Positions 35,049-44,135 are shown, counted from the stretch's first letter. The stretch: 64,000 bases of DNA from Perlabentimonas sp034003245 (GCA_034003245.1 JAVEYY010000016.1:1-64000); one strand, 5' to 3'. Notes: generated by a model from the sequence alone, not told the origin. Numbers and translations are program-made.

Positions 35049-37481
35049 CTAAATAGTAGTATTCTCAAACTGAATCCAACTCTTATTCTTTCTAACCAGG
35101 TCTGAATTCTTGCTTTTTCGCAGATCATCAAAATATACCTTGTACGATAATGATGGCAGGATTGGGAAAAAGCTAAATTGGTAAAGCGAGTAGGGTTCGG
35201 CATTTTGTAGACCAAAACCAGGAATTAGTAAATTCTCTTTCGAGGTGTCATGTGTAAACAGGTATGTGTAAGGGTTACGCTTGTTGTAAGCGTTATAAAT
35301 AGCAAAAGTCCATTGTGCTTTATTCCCGTGTCGGGTTTGAGTAGTGTAGTGCAATGCTAAATCGAGACGGTGGTAATTTCCCATCCTGTAACTGTTCTTT
35401 TCACCATAAATAAAAGCCTCGTAAAAGTATGTCTCATCCGACTCGCCAGTTAAGCTGGGAATGAAATATCGCCCCAATACAGGCGTGAATGGTAGCCCCG
35501 ACTGAAGCACCCATGTTGCGCTAAGAGTAAGTTTTGAGCCCAGCTTACGGTTAAGGTTAAGCGATAGATTATTCGGACGGTCGTAATCGAAGGTGTACTC
35601 CCTGCCATCGTTAATGTTCGGGAACTTTCGAGTGGCTCTGCTCCAAGTGTAACCCACAAAGCCAGTCCAACTACCCCGTGTTTTTCTAACAAGAAACTCT
35701 ACACCATAAGCTATGCCTTCTCCACCAGTTTCAACCTTCGAACGCCAGTTGCCATCGCCCATTAGCGATGTGTAGCCCTCACGGTAGGTAGCAATATCTT
35801 GTAAAGATTTATGATATGCAGTTGCCTCAATATCCCACATACCCTTTATAAAACTTCCCCTCCAGCCTCCCGAAACCTGTTCGGTTCTGGCGGGCTTAAT
35901 GTCTTTTCCCGCAGGAATCCAAACCTCATTGCTCATAATTTCGCCCTGAGTGTAAAGCAAGTGTGCGAATTGGCTAGTTTGCATATAACTTACGTTTAGG
36001 CTGTTGCTTGAACCAATTAGAATATCGAGCGTTGCCCTAGGCTCAAGGCTAAATCCACTGTAATTCTCAGAAAAAAAGCTCACTGCCCTCGCCCCCAAGC
36101 GGAGTTGAAGCCATCTTGGGATTTCCCATTTTCCCTCAGCGTAAGCAGTGCTTTCCAGAGCATTAATTGCTGGGTGACTTTTTAAATTAGTGTTGTTAGA
36201 TATGAATATCTTATTCGGACTGAATCTTAGGAACGAAGACTGTAACCCAAAATCAACGCTTAGATTTTGGAATAGTTCAGCTTTAAAGTCCCATTTGTAC
36301 GATACATCGTTTACCAGAGAACGGAAATCCCTTTTAAACTCAAACCTATTATCGGGATCGTTGTTGCTATAACCCTGCATATTTTTTAGTCGATATCGTA
36401 CAAATGATAAGCTTTGTGTTGAATAAACGAAAGGGCTATGTACCCTGCTCCACCTTGCCGACAACATCCAGTTGCCCCACAAATTGGAAAGCCGAGCTCT
36501 CTCCAAACCCGATTCGTTCCAATTCAAGTACCAGTAGTTCAGGTAGTCGTCGCCCTGATAGAGATTAAAACTTAAGGTATTTTTTGTATCTGGCCGCCAG
36601 GTAAATTTCCCGTTGATATCATGAAAACCGTAGGATAATACGTAATCCCCTCCTCCTGAGAGTATGCTGGCCATTGCAATAACTGGATCGATAAGCGTTT
36701 TACGACCTGTAACAATGAAAGTTGAGTTTTCTATTGATGTTGGCCCCTCAAGTACAAAAGAGGCATCGGTTACCCCAATGCTATAATTTCCTTTTATTCG
36801 AGACGCATTCCCCTCGCGTTGCGCAATATCCATTATCGATGATAATTTGCCGCCGTAGCAGGATGGAAAACCGCCCTTATACACGTTGATATTGTTAATA
36901 ATATCGGGGTTAAAAACAGAGGTAAAACCACCTAAATGGTTAACGTAGATAAGTGCCACATTGTCGAAAAGGTAAAGATTTTCACCTGGGTTTCCCCCGC
37001 GTACAAGAATTGTACTTGTGCCCTCGTTCTGCGATTGTATACCGGGGAGTAGCTGTATTGCCTTCATCACATCGGGTTTAGCTCCCAGTGATGGTAGCTG
37101 TTGGAGTTCGAGGTTGCTTAGTGATGCTATGCTATGTGTGTGCCGTTTGGTGTGGGTTATAACTACTTCACCAATCCTATTCTCTGGTCTTAGCAATACT
37201 TCAATGAATTTTTCGTTACCATCACCTATGTCTAACACCTGTATCCTATAACCAACGTACGAAACAGTTACCCTGCTTTTGGTCTTTACTGTAATGCTAA
37301 AGTGTCCCGAATTGTCGGTAGGTACAACCCTCATACTGCTGCTGTCGATAACATGAGCTCCCACAAGCACCTCGCGGCTTAGGCTATCCCTTACAAATCC
37401 TGAAATTCGAAGCTGCGCATTTAAATTTAAGTTGATGACGAGGAGCAATGCTACAGAGGCAAATAAATTCAGTATTTTCAC
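35049..37481 (-). CDS. TonB-dependent receptor with carboxypeptidase-like amino domain
   Basis: 810 residues. Signal peptide 1-22 (MKILNLFASVALLLVINLNLNA). Residues about 24-110 form a CarboxypepD_reg-like domain (ISGFVRDSLSREVLVGAHVIDSS). A plug domain lies at about 118-230 (SLGAKPDVMKAIQLLPGIQS, GTSTILVRGGNPGENLYLFDNV). The rest is an outer-membrane beta-barrel of many strands. It imports an unknown ligand with TonB energy. It follows, after 5 bases, a DUF4249 lipoprotein gene; this pairing is frequent in Bacteroidota. The operon order is outer-membrane protein, DUF4249, receptor. Confidence 0.9.
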   Translation of the reverse strand: MKILNLFASVALLLVINLNLNAQLRISGFVRDSLSREVLVGAHVIDSSSMRVVPTDNSGHFSITVKTKSRVTVSYVGYRIQVLDIGDGNEKFIEVLLRPENRIGEVVITHTKRHTHSIASLSNLELQQLPSLGAKPDVMKAIQLLPGIQSQNEGTSTILVRGGNPGENLYLFDNVALIYVNHLGGFTSVFNPDIINNINVYKGGFPSCYGGKLSSIMDIAQREGNASRIKGNYSIGVTDASFVLEGPTSIENSTFIVTGRKTLIDPVIAMASILSGGGDYVLSYGFHDINGKFTWRPDTKNTLSFNLYQGDDYLNYWYLNWNESGLERARLSNLWGNWMLSARWSRVHSPFVYSTQSLSFVRYRLKNMQGYSNNDPDNRFEFKRDFRSLVNDVSYKWDFKAELFQNLSVDFGLQSSFLRFSPNKIFISNNTNLKSHPAINALESTAYAEGKWEIPRWLQLRLGARAVSFFSENYSGFSLEPRATLDILIGSSNSLNVSYMQTSQFAHLLYTQGEIMSNEVWIPAGKDIKPARTEQVSGGWRGSFIKGMWDIEATAYHKSLQDIATYREGYTSLMGDGNWRSKVETGGEGIAYGVEFLVRKTRGSWTGFVGYTWSRATRKFPNINDGREYTFDYDRPNNLSLNLNRKLGSKLTLSATWVLQSGLPFTPVLGRYFIPSLTGESDETYFYEAFIYGEKNSYRMGNYHRLDLALHYTTQTRHGNKAQWTFAIYNAYNKRNPYTYLFTHDTSKENLLIPGFGLQNAEPYSLYQFSFFPILPSLSYKVYFDDLRKSKNSDLVRKNKSWIQFENTTI

Positions 37482-37486
37482 AAATC

Positions 37487-38401
37487 TTAGTTGTTAGGGT
37501 CAATTATTTCAGACTTAACCGACGAGTATCCAACTACAATTCCGTAGCCATTCTGCACATTGCTATGCAGCTTATAGTTACCCGTAACACCCACCGAAAG
37601 GAATGGTTCGCTGTTTGCCAATTCGTACAAGTACTGCTGCTTTATAAACTTGTAGTAGTTCGGGCAAATGGTTCGGAGTTCAACCTGAAGAGGGTATAGC
37701 TCAGCAACCCAACCCGTTCCATTAGAGTTCATTGCGCTACCCGTCGAATAGTTAATGGTCATTGTGTAGGCGTTCTCACTAATAAACTTGTTGCTAAACA
37801 CTGCGATTGGCAGCCCCTCGTTTAGCAGGATAGGGTCAACTATACTTTTAAGCCATGCTGTCGATATATCATCTCCATACCTGAATAGATTTATAACAAC
37901 TTGGTAGTAAACATCCGATTCGGGTTTATTAGCGAATGTAAGTTTTATTGAGGGGAAAGCAACGCCCTCCTCATCGACCCATGCCTTATTTAAATGATCA
38001 ACACTTATAATATTCATATGCGTTGGGATACGGGTAATGCTCATTGCAGTTGGGTAACCAGGAATGGTTATCTCGCAGCGGTATTCGCTACCCTCCTGTG
38101 CTAATTGCTCCGATTGGTAAAGCCCATCACCAATGTACTTCAGTGTTTCGGTTAAAACATTATCAACGAAAACTACCACATCGGCATTATTAACCTCAGG
38201 TGTAGGCTCTGAGCTAAGCGTTACTGCCAACGATACCTTAATAGTAATTGGACTACCAGCCTTAATCACACTGCTTAAAACTGGCTTTTGCTCAAATTCG
38301 GGTGGATACCAATCGATTTTGGTGCGACAACCCATTAATATCGCCATTAGCGCTAAGGATAATGTAAATAGATAGACTAGAAGGGTGTGTTTTGTTTTCA
38401 T
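37487..38401 (-). CDS. DUF4249 family lipoprotein
   Basis: From the Met at 38401 it has 304 residues. The signal peptide MKTKHTLLVYLFTLSLALMA leads to lipobox ILMGC, so it is anchored in the envelope. The mature protein has the beta-sandwich pattern of DUF4249 (KPVLSSVIKAGSPITIKVSLA, TPEVNNADVVVFVDN, GDGLYQSEQ). It is encoded directly before the TonB-dependent receptor and probably forms its surface partner, as SusD-like proteins do for other receptors; this last point is inference. Its start lies in the end of the preceding gene. Confidence 0.83.
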   Translation of the reverse strand: MKTKHTLLVYLFTLSLALMAILMGCRTKIDWYPPEFEQKPVLSSVIKAGSPITIKVSLAVTLSSEPTPEVNNADVVVFVDNVLTETLKYIGDGLYQSEQLAQEGSEYRCEITIPGYPTAMSITRIPTHMNIISVDHLNKAWVDEEGVAFPSIKLTFANKPESDVYYQVVINLFRYGDDISTAWLKSIVDPILLNEGLPIAVFSNKFISENAYTMTINYSTGSAMNSNGTGWVAELYPLQVELRTICPNYYKFIKQQYLYELANSEPFLSVGVTGNYKLHSNVQNGYGIVVGYSSVKSEIIDPNN

Positions 38402-38409
38402 ATTGAGAA

Positions 38410-39015
38410 TCAAAATTTAAACTCTAGCCCAGCATTCAACCTCGATTTCCCATTGTTGTAAAACCTACCAGCTGAATAACCGAGAGTTAAACCAATTCGT
38501 CGAGTGAAGTAGAAACTTGCATTACAGCCAATCCCAAATTCTGTAAAGGGTTTATTCCAGAATTTAATCCAGTCGTTGTTTTTCTCTTCAGTCCATCTAG
38601 CCGACACCAAACCGATATTCGATGTGGTCATTAGTTTAAAACGGAGGTTGTCTTTTCCTGTTATGATGGGTAAAATATCATATGTAAAACTTAATCCGTA
38701 AAATATTGTTTTACTTCTCATATACATTTCACTTTCTTGTGAAACCTTATGACTCATAACAGAATAAGCAGTATAACCACCTGCATCAAAATTTTTAAAA
38801 ACTTTATAGCAAGCTTTGATATAAAAAGCAGCAGTAGGAAGTGGTATTGAATATTCGGTACCATCGGGGTTAATACCTGTTCCTGGTCTCTCGTCTATGA
38901 CCTCATAAACCCCCAATGAAATGTTTACTTTTCGATTAATAATACCTGTAGCATACAAATTATTAAATGTTAAACAGATTACGCTAAATGTGATTACTAA
39001 ATAAATTCTTCTCAT
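38410..39015 (-). CDS. Probable outer-membrane beta-barrel protein, unknown function
   Basis: 201 residues. Signal peptide about 1-22 (MRRIYLVITFSVICLTFNNLYA). The mature part alternates polar and hydrophobic residues as in small beta-barrels and ends in LNAGLEFKF, with the carboxy-terminal Phe typical of outer-membrane proteins. It is the first gene of the operon with the DUF4249 lipoprotein and TonB-dependent receptor. It is more AT-rich than the genes before 37 kb. Confidence 0.68.
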   Translation of the reverse strand: MRRIYLVITFSVICLTFNNLYATGIINRKVNISLGVYEVIDERPGTGINPDGTEYSIPLPTAAFYIKACYKVFKNFDAGGYTAYSVMSHKVSQESEMYMRSKTIFYGLSFTYDILPIITGKDNLRFKLMTTSNIGLVSARWTEEKNNDWIKFWNKPFTEFGIGCNASFYFTRRIGLTLGYSAGRFYNNGKSRLNAGLEFKF

Positions 39016-39072
39016 ATTTTAAAAATGATAATCGTAAGTAAAATAAATTCTAAATAATTCTAAATTTATATA

Positions 39073-39106
39073 CCCCCCCCTGTCAGACTATAAGAACTAA
39101 CAGGGG
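39073..39106. repeat. C8 homopolymer and inverted repeat upstream of the receptor operon
   Basis: Eight C in a row (39073-39080; G8 on the coding strand of the operon), overlapping a 7-bp inverted repeat CCCCTGT / ACAGGGG (39077-39083, 39100-39106). It lies about 60 bases upstream of the first gene of the operon. It could be a terminator of the lipoprotein gene upstream or a slippage-prone promoter spacer. Confidence 0.5.
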
Positions 39107-39117
39107 AGAATAATATT

Positions 39118-40095
39118 TTAGTATTTTACAAATGATTTTGTGCAACCAGCTGCGTTTTTTGCATATGCATAGTAGTAATAGAAGTATGGTTCATAAACCC
39201 AAGTTAGTACATCGGATTGCTTAAATTTTATGCTTTCACTTAAAACAGCTTCATTAACGCTAGAACCCTGTGCAGTTAAAATTTGGTCGATATTTGAGAT
39301 AGCATCTGTACTAATTAGATCAATTTCAAAATCTGTTCTAAGTGTTTTTTGAAACCATATTCCTAAAGATCTTTTAAAATTAGTAATTTTATATTCTGTT
39401 TCCCTATCTGTTTGTACTTTCCCAGGAACAGTCCAATGAAACAACTCTGTTTGAATAAACAACTTTATTCTATAATAATCTCCATTTGCCCATTTATCAT
39501 TATGATCCTCATATTGCTCTTTCTTTGAACCTGATGTTTCTTTAATAATTTTTTGGACATTGAAAATTGGGTTGCTTTGAGCCTCACCAGCAGTTTCCAA
39601 TTTATATAAACTGGAAATATTCAAAACCTCAGTTGAAACTATCGCTTTTTCAAACCTTTTAAAAGCAAAATCTCCAATAATATACATTTTGTCCTCATTA
39701 ATCAAGTATCTTGCTTTGTTATCATACTCTCGGGGTAAACAGTATGTGTCGCCAGTATAGTCAGTATCGAATACTAAGAATTTGTTGTTGTTTGATACAA
39801 AGGCTTCAATTTCACCTTTGCTTTTGAAATTATCAGGGTTTATTGAGTGGTAAAACTCATCACAAATTCTACCAAATGAATTATACCCTAATGCATTTTC
39901 GTAATTTACGATTTCATCATTTGTCATTTTACTTGTCTTATTAGCAGCAATAATAAATTCCTCAAGTGTTTTAAAAGAGGGAATACTAGTATTCAGTAGT
40001 ATTTCGTTATTAAAAGCATTAGTTCCTAATTCATCTTTTTTACATGAAATAAAAACCGAAAAAATTATTAGAATTAGTAAAACCTTGAATTTCAT
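39118..40095 (-). CDS. Hypothetical lipoprotein
   Basis: From the Met at 40095 it has 325 residues (an upstream Met gives 13 more without a signal). MKFKVLLILIIFSVFISC is a lipoprotein signal peptide with Cys18. The mature protein has no recognised domain: a helical amino half (SFKTLEEFIIAANKTSKM) and a charged middle (KKEQYEDHNDKW). The carboxy end (WVYEPYFYYYYAYAKNAAG) is rich in Tyr. The gene is clearly more AT-rich than most neighbours and borders the repeat region, which may mean recent transfer. Confidence 0.65.
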   Translation of the reverse strand: MKFKVLLILIIFSVFISCKKDELGTNAFNNEILLNTSIPSFKTLEEFIIAANKTSKMTNDEIVNYENALGYNSFGRICDEFYHSINPDNFKSKGEIEAFVSNNNKFLVFDTDYTGDTYCLPREYDNKARYLINEDKMYIIGDFAFKRFEKAIVSTEVLNISSLYKLETAGEAQSNPIFNVQKIIKETSGSKKEQYEDHNDKWANGDYYRIKLFIQTELFHWTVPGKVQTDRETEYKITNFKRSLGIWFQKTLRTDFEIDLISTDAISNIDQILTAQGSSVNEAVLSESIKFKQSDVLTWVYEPYFYYYYAYAKNAAGCTKSFVKY

Positions 40096-40126
40096 AATTC
40101 GTATTGTTATTTTGGTTATATACCTA

Positions 40127-40170
40127 CGCGGCAACCCACCTTTCCACGGGATTTTTTAAGGGTTGCTGCG
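40127..40170. repeat. Imperfect inverted repeat upstream of the lipoprotein gene
   Basis: CGCGGCAACCC (40127-40137) pairs with GGGTTGCTGCG (40160-40170) with one mismatch, loop 22. It lies about 30 bases upstream of the lipoprotein start. Role unknown. Confidence 0.5.
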
Positions 40171-41103
40171 TTTTATTTGTTCCATTAGGGTGGGAAACCC
40201 GCCAATTGTTTGAGGTTTGGCATCCCTGGATCATAATGTTTTACATAAAATTGGCATTTAGCTTATGGAAGGATGGCAAAGGTTTTTTAGTTTTTTGCCT
40301 TTACTACTTTCACTAAGTTAATGCAATCGGGATGTAAAGCATGGAAGTTTACGCACTGTTAAGTTTTAATTTTGTGCCCCAAAAATGCATAGCATCTTCT
40401 AGGGGAATCGGTTTTAGTTGGTTTTGAGGGCCTCCTTTCTGGTTTAATTAAAACTTGTGGATTTTTGTTCTTCCTAACAATCTGATAGGGCAAACATTAA
40501 AAAGATAAAAAAATGAGTAATTTACTGTGCAGATTGATAATCTATTCATATTGATAAGATAATTTGTCTGATATTGATTAAACGTAAATCTTTACAATCT
40601 TTAACGAGTAATGATTAAGGGCATTAGGATTCGATCAAAGTTTATAGCCCTTTTCTCAAAAAATAATGCCATCTTACTTGCACCTTCAACTATTTACTGT
40701 AATGAAAAATTAAACCTACAAACTTCCCCAATATTTTACCCAAAGTTAAGTAACAGCTATATACTTGTCAAATTTTTGCCAATGAAAAAATATAGAAAAA
40801 ATAATATTTTTCTATAACACTTATAAATGCAACTATTGTAGTGCGAGGAGTAATTTTAGTAAAAATGCGGTTTTTGAGCCCTCTTTTTAACAGAGTTTTA
40901 GCTGTAAGGCTTATGGGTATTGGGGTTCGGATTTTTTCTTGATTTAAACGGGTTGCTGGCCTCCCTACTGCCTATCTACCAACCATTACCGTCAAGTTAA
41001 CTGAGTTTGTACCCTGTATATCCGGGTTTATCACAATATTTTGGGATGGTAGAGCAATATCAAGGCAAAAAATCAAGGTGGAATGGACTTGAGAAAGCTA
41101 AAA
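40171..41103. other. non-coding, mostly AT-rich stretch
   Basis: No gene, RNA or clear regulatory signal could be supported. Short open frames here lack ribosome sites and family likeness. It leads into the repeat mosaic. Confidence 0.5.
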
Positions 41104-41326
41104 GTTTGCTATGAGCGTAGTACGGTGGGCTGGTAAACCGTGCGTACTTTGCGAATTCGGTGAAGCCAAACGGGCGGGGGCGTTTGAGGGCGATTGCATC
41201 GCTTTCGTAATACTTCTTGCAGGCTCCCGCTTTAGCGGGACAAGTTTTACATGCATTTAGCAATTCTCCCGTAAGCCTGAGATTCTATCGCTGCTCCGGC
41301 TTCGCCTCTTCGGCCTTCAGCGTGCA
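41104..41326 (+). repeat. Repeat module A, copy 1
   Basis: First copy, with a divergent left edge. It contains TCCCGCTTTAGCGGGA, a tight hairpin, then the shared GTAAGCCTGAGATTCTATCG segment that leads into module B. Confidence 0.8.
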
Positions 41327-41530
41327 CCCGTAGCGCTCAAGTGCTGAGCCACTGGCAGGGCAGGCCCTAGAGGAGCGCTACGCCGCTCTACCCATTCGGC
41401 AACGCTTGCCAGCTACGCACCCTATCACATATTCAGAACCCCATGACAAACCGAAGTGATTGCGCTCCGCAGGCCACAGGGGCTCAGCCGTAGAGCGCAG
41501 GGTAGCACGCTGTAAGCCTTGATTTTTTGT
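41327..41530 (+). repeat. Repeat module B, copy 1
   Basis: Begins CCCGTAGCGCTCAAG and ends GCCTTGATTTTTTG. It holds several short inverted repeats: AGGGC-AG-GCCCT, GAGCG/CGCTC, GGCAA-CGC-TTGCC and GCGCTC/GAGCGC. Confidence 0.8.
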
Positions 41531-41560
41531 TTCTTTTTTATCAAGAAAAAAGTAAAGTAA

Positions 41561-41822
41561 AAGACCCCAGTAGAATTCTAGAGGGGCCACGCACCAGAAG
41601 CTTGCCATAAGCGTAATGCGGTGGGCTGGTAAACCATGCGTACTTAGCGAATTCGGTGAAGCCAAACGGGCAGAGGTGTTGGAGGGCGATTGCATCGCTT
41701 TCGTAATACTTCTTGCAGGCTCCCGCTTTAGCGGGACAAGTTTTACATGCATTTAGCAAATCTCCCGTAAGCCTGAGATTCTATCGCTGCTCCGGCTTCG
41801 CCTCTTCGGCCTTCAGCGTGCA
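41561..41822 (+). repeat. Repeat module A, copy 2
   Basis: Full-length copy starting AAGACCCCAGTAGAATTC; nearly identical to copy 3, 495 bp further on. Confidence 0.85.
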
Positions 41823-42024
41823 CCCGTAGCGCTCAAGCGCTGAGCACCTGGCAGGGCAAGCCCTAGAGGAGCGCTGCGCTGCAATCCCCTTTCGAAACGG
41901 TAGATAATTACCACTAGTAGTACTGCCAGCTATAGCTGGATTGACTCGAAGCGATTGCGCTCCGCAGGCCACAGGGGCTCAGCCGTAGAGCGCAGGGTAG
42001 CACGCTGTAAACCTTGATTTTTTG
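41823..42024 (+). repeat. Repeat module B, copy 2 (variant centre)
   Basis: Same ends as copy 1, but the centre between GAGCGCTGCGCTGC and GCGATTGCGCTCCG differs and contains ACCACTAGTAGTACTG. The AGGGC/GCCCT stem is kept with loop AA. Confidence 0.8.
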
Positions 42025-42050
42025 TTACTTTTTTATCAAGAAAAAAGTAA
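42025..42050. repeat. Poly-T/poly-A hairpin at the B-A junction
   Basis: Perfect 10-bp stem TTACTTTTTT / AAAAAAGTAA with loop ATCAAG. Equivalent hairpins follow B1 (one base different) and B3 (42520-42545). Confidence 0.85.
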
Positions 42051-42055
42051 AGTAA

Positions 42056-42317
42056 AAGACCCCAGTAGAATTCTAGAGGGGCCACGCACCAGAAGCTTGC
42101 CATAAGCGTAATGCGGTGGGCTGGTAACCCGAGCGTACTTTGCGAGCTCGGCGAAGCCAAACGGGCACAGGTGTTGGAGGGCGATTGCATCGCTTTCGTA
42201 ATACTTCTTGCAGGCTCCCGCTTTAGCGGGACAAGTTTTACATGCATTTAGCAAATCTCCCGTAAGCCTGAGATTCTATCGCTGCTCCGGCTTCGCCTCT
42301 TCGGCCTTCAGCGTGCA
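42056..42317 (+). repeat. Repeat module A, copy 3
   Basis: Full-length copy, a near match to copy 2 with scattered substitutions. Confidence 0.85.
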
Positions 42318-42519
42318 CCCGTAGCGCTCAAGCGCTGAGCACCTGGCAGGGCAAGCCCTAGAGGAGCGCTGCGCTGCAATCCCCTTTCGAAACGGTAGAT
42401 AATTACCACTAGTAGTACTGCCAGTTATAGCTGGATTGACTCGAAGCGATTGCGCTCCGCAGGCCACAGGGGCTCAGCCGTAGAGCGCAGGGTAGCACGC
42501 TGTAAGCCTTGATTTTTTG
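42318..42519 (+). repeat. Repeat module B, copy 3 (variant centre)
   Basis: Nearly identical to copy 2, including the variant centre. The pair A3-B3 therefore looks like a recent tandem duplicate of A2-B2. Confidence 0.85.
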
Positions 42520-42552
42520 TTACTTTTTTATCAAGAAAAAAGTAAAAGTAAA

Positions 42553-42672
42553 AGACCCGAGTAGAATTCTAGAGGGGCCACGCACCAGAAGCTTGCCATA
42601 AGCGTAATGCGGTGGGCTAGTAAACCGTGCGTACTTTGCGAATTCGGTGAAGCCAAACGGGCGGGGGCGGTG
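42553..42672 (+). repeat. Repeat module A, partial copy 4
   Basis: Left part of A only; it breaks off after the GAAGCCAAACGGGCGG stretch into G-rich unique sequence. Confidence 0.75.
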
Positions 42673-42698
42673 GTAAAACGGGCGGGGGCGGTGGGGGG
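42654..42698 (+). repeat. G-rich tandem duplication, possible G-quadruplex
   Basis: The stretch AAACGGGCGGGGGCGGTGG occurs twice in a row (second copy from about 42675), followed by six G. At least five runs of three or more G lie within 45 bases of the plus strand. Confidence 0.6.
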
Positions 42699-42739
42699 AA
42701 TGCCAAATCATTAGCCCCATGTGCGAGGGCGCTTGCGTT

Positions 42740-42846
42740 CGATTTGAACCATAAAGGAGGGTGGACACAGGAATCAGTAAGCTGCGCTCGCTCGTGAATA
42801 CGCCGAAACAAGACCTCAACCCAGCGGTTCAAATCGCTTACGTCGC
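42740..42846. repeat. 11-bp inverted repeat in unique part of block 1
   Basis: CGATTTGAACC (42740-42750) and its complement (42836-42846) are 85 bases apart in sequence not shared with the other modules. No gene between them. Confidence 0.5.
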
Positions 42847-43023
42847 CATGGGGCTTACGATTTGGCAGGGCGTGTGGCAGCATCCCTGCCTGCCGAAACA
42901 GCAGTGCAGGCAGGGTTTTACCTTCCCGCCTGACCGCTGCAGACGGGCAGGGATTCTTTGCTTACCCGTTAATTCAAAGACCATAGGGCTAAGCAGTTCT
43001 TTCAGCCGGCATGCAGCGTAATA

Positions 43024-43225
43024 CCCGTAGCGCTCAAGAGCTGAGCCACTGGCAGGGCTGGCCCTAGAGGAGCGCTACGCCGCTCTACCCATTTGGCAAC
43101 GCTTGCCAGCTACGAACCCTATTGCATGCCCAAAACACCATGCTGAATCGAAGTGATTGCGCTCCGCAGGCCACAGGGGCTCAGCCGTAGAGCGCAGGGT
43201 GGAACGCTGTAAGCCTTGATTCTTT
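43024..43225 (+). repeat. Repeat module B, copy 4
   Basis: Copy-1-like centre, AGGGC-TG-GCCCT stem, preceded by lead E and followed directly by module C. Confidence 0.8.
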
Positions 43226-43410
43226 GCTGACTTTCTCATCTAAGGAGAAAGTCAGAAGAAGCAACCAATGAGCCATGAAGTCCCTATGCTTGCCGGAAAA
43301 CCGATCTTAACCAGATGGCAATGGCCGACGGGCAGGTTTCTTTTGGTGGCAGCAAAAGAAAGGAGAGGCAGTCCGAATCGTATCCCCAAGTCAGCCTCGC
43401 CTGTTGTCCC
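43226..43410 (+). repeat. Repeat module C, copy 1
   Basis: Has two clean hairpins: an 11-bp stem CTGACTTTCTC (43227-43237 with 43245-43255, 7-nt loop) and a 9-bp stem TTTCTTTTG (43337-43345 with 43353-43361, 7-nt loop). It is flanked by two copies of the AACGNTGTAAGCCTTGA end of module B, as if inserted there. Confidence 0.82.
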
Positions 43411-43449
43411 CTGCTGAATGTAACGATGTAAGCCTTGAATTTTTGTTAC

Positions 43450-43487
43450 CCAGCCTGCCCCCAAGGTCCTGTTTTAGGGCTGGCAGG
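43450..43487 (+). repeat. Small inserted palindrome, copy 1
   Basis: A 38-bp piece beginning CCAGCCTGCC and ending GGCTGGCAGG sits between TTAC and TTTTTT of the poly-T hairpin, which is uninterrupted elsewhere. Confidence 0.7.
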
Positions 43488-43678
43488 TTTTTTATCAAAA
43501 AAAAAGTAAAAGGATAGCACCCAGCTACCGCATATATTAAACATCAATCATTATCCGTGTCCAGCTGCTACAAAGGCCTTAGGGGTAAGCCTCCCCTCCA
43601 GCCGGCATGCAGCGTGAACCCCGTTATGCCGGTATTCTATCGCTTCTCCGGCTTCGCCTCTTCGGCCTTCAGCGTGCA

Positions 43679-43881
43679 CCCGTAGCGCTCAAGCGCTGAG
43701 CACCTGGCAGGGCAAGCCCTAGAGGAGCGCTGCGCCGCTCTACCCATTTGGCAACGCTTGCCAGCTACGAACCCTATCGCATGCCCAAAGCACCATGCTG
43801 AATCGAAGTGATTGCGCTCCGCAGGCCACAGGGGCTCAGCCGTAGAGCGCAGGGTAGTACGCTGTAAGCCTTGATTTTTTG
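43679..43881 (+). repeat. Repeat module B, copy 5
   Basis: Preceded by lead E plus the right end of module A (43631-43678). AGGGC-AA-GCCCT stem. Confidence 0.8.
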
Positions 43882-43885
43882 TTAC

Positions 43886-43922
43886 CCAGCCTGCCCGCAA
43901 GGTTCTATTTAAGGCTGGCAGG
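43886..43922 (+). repeat. Small inserted palindrome, copy 2
   Basis: A 37-bp relative of the piece at 43450, at the same site inside the poly-T hairpin. Confidence 0.7.
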
Positions 43923-43939
43923 TTTTTTATCAAGAAAAA

Positions 43940-44135
43940 AGTAAAAGGATAGCACCCTGCTACCGCATAGTAAAGCATCAATCATTATCCGTTTCCATCC
44001 ATGGCTCAGCTCCCTTTTGCCTCTCGCAATGCCATAGACCACTCCTAAGCCCGAAGGGCTTAAATCCGAATACCCCTGGGCGTAGCCCAAGGGTATGCAG
44101 TGTACGCGAGCCCCTCAACCCCGCAAGGGGTTGAA
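43940..44135 (+). repeat. Direct repeat D, left copy
   Basis: 196 bp that recurs at 47999-48194 with one difference seen (C or T in the last loop). It contains three consecutive hairpins: TAAGCCC-GAA-GGGCTTA, TACCCCTGGGC-GTA-GCCCAAGGGTA and TCAACCCC-GCAA-GGGGTTGA. Confidence 0.88.

Noticed and set aside
40104..40817. Two 68-70 residue open frames on the plus strand
   Set aside because: Composition matches non-coding AT-rich sequence; no ribosome site, domain or conserved context.
42828..42850. tRNA-like T-arm sequence (GGTTCAAATCG)
   Set aside because: No acceptor or anticodon stem could be folded around it; it is one arm of an 11-bp inverted repeat.
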